The position numbers were made by a program, and so were the translations under genes. DNA of 5,569 nucleotides from an uncultured Prevotellaceae bacterium (GTDB lineage: Bacteria > Bacteroidota > Bacteroidia > Bacteroidales > Muribaculaceae), in NCBI GenBank assembly GCA_937892085.1, contig CALAVD010000379.1:1-5569 (forward strand), in the 5' to 3' direction. Below, piece by piece: positions 5,346-5,569 of the stretch. The notes beneath the pieces are model-generated. The model saw only the letters and a list, made by a program, of their open reading frames with translations, made no database searches and had not been told where the DNA came from. Each line of letters starts with the position of its first letter. Position 1 is the first letter of the stretch.

Positions 5346-5569
5346 ATGAGCAGTGACTACAAACTTGATGAAATGGACAGGAAGATCCTGTCGTTTCTGG
5401 TCAAAGACGCAAGAATGCCCTTCCTCGAGATAGCCCGTGAGTGCGGAGTCTCGGGAGCGGCCATCCACCAGAGGGTCAAGAAACTGGAAGACCTCGGCAT
5501 CATCACAGGATTCTCGGCGATGGTCAAACCTACCGCACTCGGATTCCCCGTGTGTGCGTTCATTATGAT
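5346..5569 (+). CDS. Lrp/AsnC-family transcriptional regulator, N-terminal part, cut by the right edge
   Basis: The 74 visible residues start MSSDYKLDEMDRKILSFL and carry the Lrp/AsnC winged-helix DNA-binding domain. Family hallmarks are LDxxDRKIL at 7-15, the helix DARMPFLEIARECGVS (21-36), AAIHQRVKKLEDLGII (38-53) as recognition helix, and GFSAMVKPTALGF (55-67) as the hinge leading into the ligand-binding RAM domain, which lies outside the window. Such proteins form dimers to octamers that regulate amino-acid metabolism in response to amino acids; the target here is unknown. The ATG at 5346 lies 9 bp after the topA stop and in the same frame. A TTG at 5340 is an alternative start. It is most likely co-transcribed with topA, as no promoter or terminator fits between them. 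Confidence 0.93.
   Translation, partial: MSSDYKLDEMDRKILSFLVKDARMPFLEIARECGVSGAAIHQRVKKLEDLGIITGFSAMVKPTALGFPVCAFIM

Noticed and set aside
4944..5468. 174-residue minus-strand frame across the topA-regulator junction
   Set aside because: It is antisense to both the TopA C-terminal repeats and the Lrp/AsnC HTH, which are clear in the plus strand; no domain features.

Overview
The window looks like a Bacteroidota chromosome, most likely Bacteroidales and perhaps Prevotella-like (genus inferred, not proven). Three things point there. Start codons lack Shine-Dalgarno leaders and sit behind A/T-rich leaders. Bacteroidota-type -7 boxes (TAnnTTTG) lie upstream of obg and topA. The proteins also have family features I associate with this phylum: Obg with an acidic tail instead of an OCT domain, and TopA with C-terminal repeats and no zinc-finger cysteines.

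Layout. On the minus strand, reading right to left: obg (832-2055, ribosome-assembly GTPase), then a LOG-family nucleotide hydrolase (63-650), then the first 17 codons of an unidentified gene running off the left edge (1-51). The last two are only 11 bp apart. The 181-bp obg-LOG spacer is built almost wholly from three different short repeat blocks, the last abutting the obg stop codon. On the plus strand: topA (3012-5336, DNA topoisomerase I) and, 9 bp later and in the same frame, the start of an Lrp/AsnC-type regulator cut by the right edge (5346-5569).

The 956-bp divergent region between obg and topA (2056-3011) is the accessory part. From obg outward it holds a 16-bp tandem repeat in the obg leader, the obg promoter candidate, a strong hairpin with T-tracts on both sides, a remnant of a minus-strand XRE-type helix-turn-helix gene (antitoxin-like), and a 176-bp foldback element. 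That element has near-perfect terminal inverted repeats and a TTTA duplication at its ends. A degraded open frame that may be the other half of the XRE gene lies beyond it, followed by the topA promoter candidate. The simplest reading is that a MITE-like element inserted into a small XRE regulator or antitoxin gene, which has since decayed.

The intact genes are housekeeping: ribosome maturation (obg), DNA supercoiling (topA), nucleotide salvage or cleanup (LOG family) and amino-acid-responsive regulation (Lrp/AsnC). I found no complete novel system. The item most worth a second look is the foldback element with its interrupted host gene.
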